A stretch of DNA of 22,428 nt, from contig CAJJDP010000034.1 in NCBI GenBank assembly GCA_905182995.1, forward strand, positions 542,503 through 564,930, in the 5' to 3' direction. The position numbers and the translations under genes were made by a program. Of this stretch, positions 21,974 to 22,428 are shown piece by piece (within the stretch, counting starts at the first letter, position 1; every line of letters starts with the position of its first letter). The notes beneath the pieces are model-generated. The model saw nothing but the letters and a program-made list of their open reading frames with translations. It was not told where the DNA came from and did not search any database. The stretch comes from Paramecium octaurelia. Lineage: Eukaryota; Ciliophora; Oligohymenophorea; Peniculida; Parameciidae.

Positions 21974-22237
21974 ATGCAAGAATCAAACAGTGCCATAAGA
22001 CTACTATACATCAAATGTAATCAAGTGGTTACCTCTGATGCTTTATTTGAATTGGTAGATGTAGTCATAGTGAAGTTCTTTCTATTACTAGGCAACTTAG
22101 AATTTTTCTCTGCTATCTTACAATGTATTTTTTGGACTAGTGAAATACACAAAACTTACTAATTAATCCTTTAGGAGTCTGATATTTACAAAAATTCGAC
22201 TCTGAAATTTAAAATAAACTGCATCTTCTATCTATGA
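21974..22237 (+). CDS. Hypothetical protein, 87 aa
   Basis: ATG at 21974 opens MQESNSAIRLLYIKCNQVV, followed by LFELVDVVIVKFFLLLGNLE, to TGA at 22235-22237. TAA at 22160 and TAG at 22172 are read as Gln. The middle is hydrophobic and could be one membrane segment. Short length and a single stop codon make chance possible; no family recognised. Confidence 0.35.
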
Positions 22238-22428
22238 AAATGATACTTAATTTTTATAGTGAAAATTAATAAAAGATAATTTAAGTAACAAATTTATAAT
22301 TGGTTATTTGAAATCGAAAATTTCTATTGGTAAGAAAAATGAAGAAAGCCTATAAATTAAGATGGTCCACTACCTTAATTAGATGTAAGGATTAACACAA
22401 TGTAGAATAATAAAATGAGAGAGTTTCT

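Noticed and set aside
1..22428. Euplotes-type code (TGA as Cys, TAA/TAG as stop, +1 frameshifts at stops)
   Set aside because: TAA and TAG occur repeatedly as sense codons inside the best-supported frames, for example in the 193-codon membrane part of the large gene.
1..22428. Karyorelict-type code with TGA as Trp as the main explanation
   Set aside because: Most in-frame TGAs can also be avoided by a single-base frame change nearby, Trp is otherwise written TGG, and the 193-codon membrane part has no TGA. Kept only as an open alternative in the findings.
1..22428. CRISPR array, transposase, IS element, prophage or bacterial operon
   Set aside because: No regularly spaced repeats, no transposase-like frame and no ribosome binding sites; the code and gene types are eukaryotic.
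1..22428. Telomere or telomere-addition site
   Set aside because: I looked for C4A2/G4T2 or related arrays and found only isolated short matches such as single ccctaa occurrences.
1..22428. tRNA or rRNA genes
   Set aside because: No cloverleaf with a B-box-like core or rRNA-like conserved block could be recognised by eye; a covariance-model search was not possible here.

Overview
The window looks like AT-rich ciliate nuclear DNA. Under the standard code almost nothing is open. When TAA and TAG are read as glutamine and TGA as stop (the Tetrahymena/Paramecium-type code), long frames appear on both strands, and one of them carries a recognisable ciliate protein architecture. I cannot name the species. 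Micronuclear versus macronuclear origin is open: I see no telomere repeat, transposase or clear excised element.

Assembly first: the window has three single-N positions (7833, 10434, 18667). At each, the sequence left of the N is repeated immediately right of it, over 1,479, 1,199 and 1,520 bases, with only 0 to 2 substitutions and no indels. The simplest reading is that contigs with overlapping ends were joined by one N without merging. Collapsing the overlaps would shorten the window to about 18.2 kb. Genes inside these blocks are probably counted twice.

Layout: (1) 411-5546, minus: one very large gene for a secreted/membrane protein with a Cys-rich N-terminal part, a long beta-helix repeat region with GGG/GGA turns, a second Cys-rich part, and a multi-pass membrane C-terminus. 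This is the best-supported feature, but its frame breaks many times. (2) 5653-6377, plus: divergent neighbour with a glycine-rich segment. (3) 6683-7330, plus: 215-codon frame with a membrane segment, repeated at 8163-8810. (4) 9346-9627, minus, repeated at 10546-10827: Ser/Gln/Asp-rich coding segment. (5) 11.6-13.5 kb: very AT-rich, nothing recognised. (6) 13563-15480: three coding-like blocks on both strands. (7) 16528-17804, plus: a probable gene in several frame blocks, its second part repeated at 18668-19325. (8) 19963-22237, plus: three more open frames.

Only region 1 can be tied to a known protein architecture. With a single stop codon in AT-rich DNA, open frames of 100-200 codons occur by chance, and several regions are open in two or three frames at once. 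Confidence outside region 1 is therefore moderate or low.
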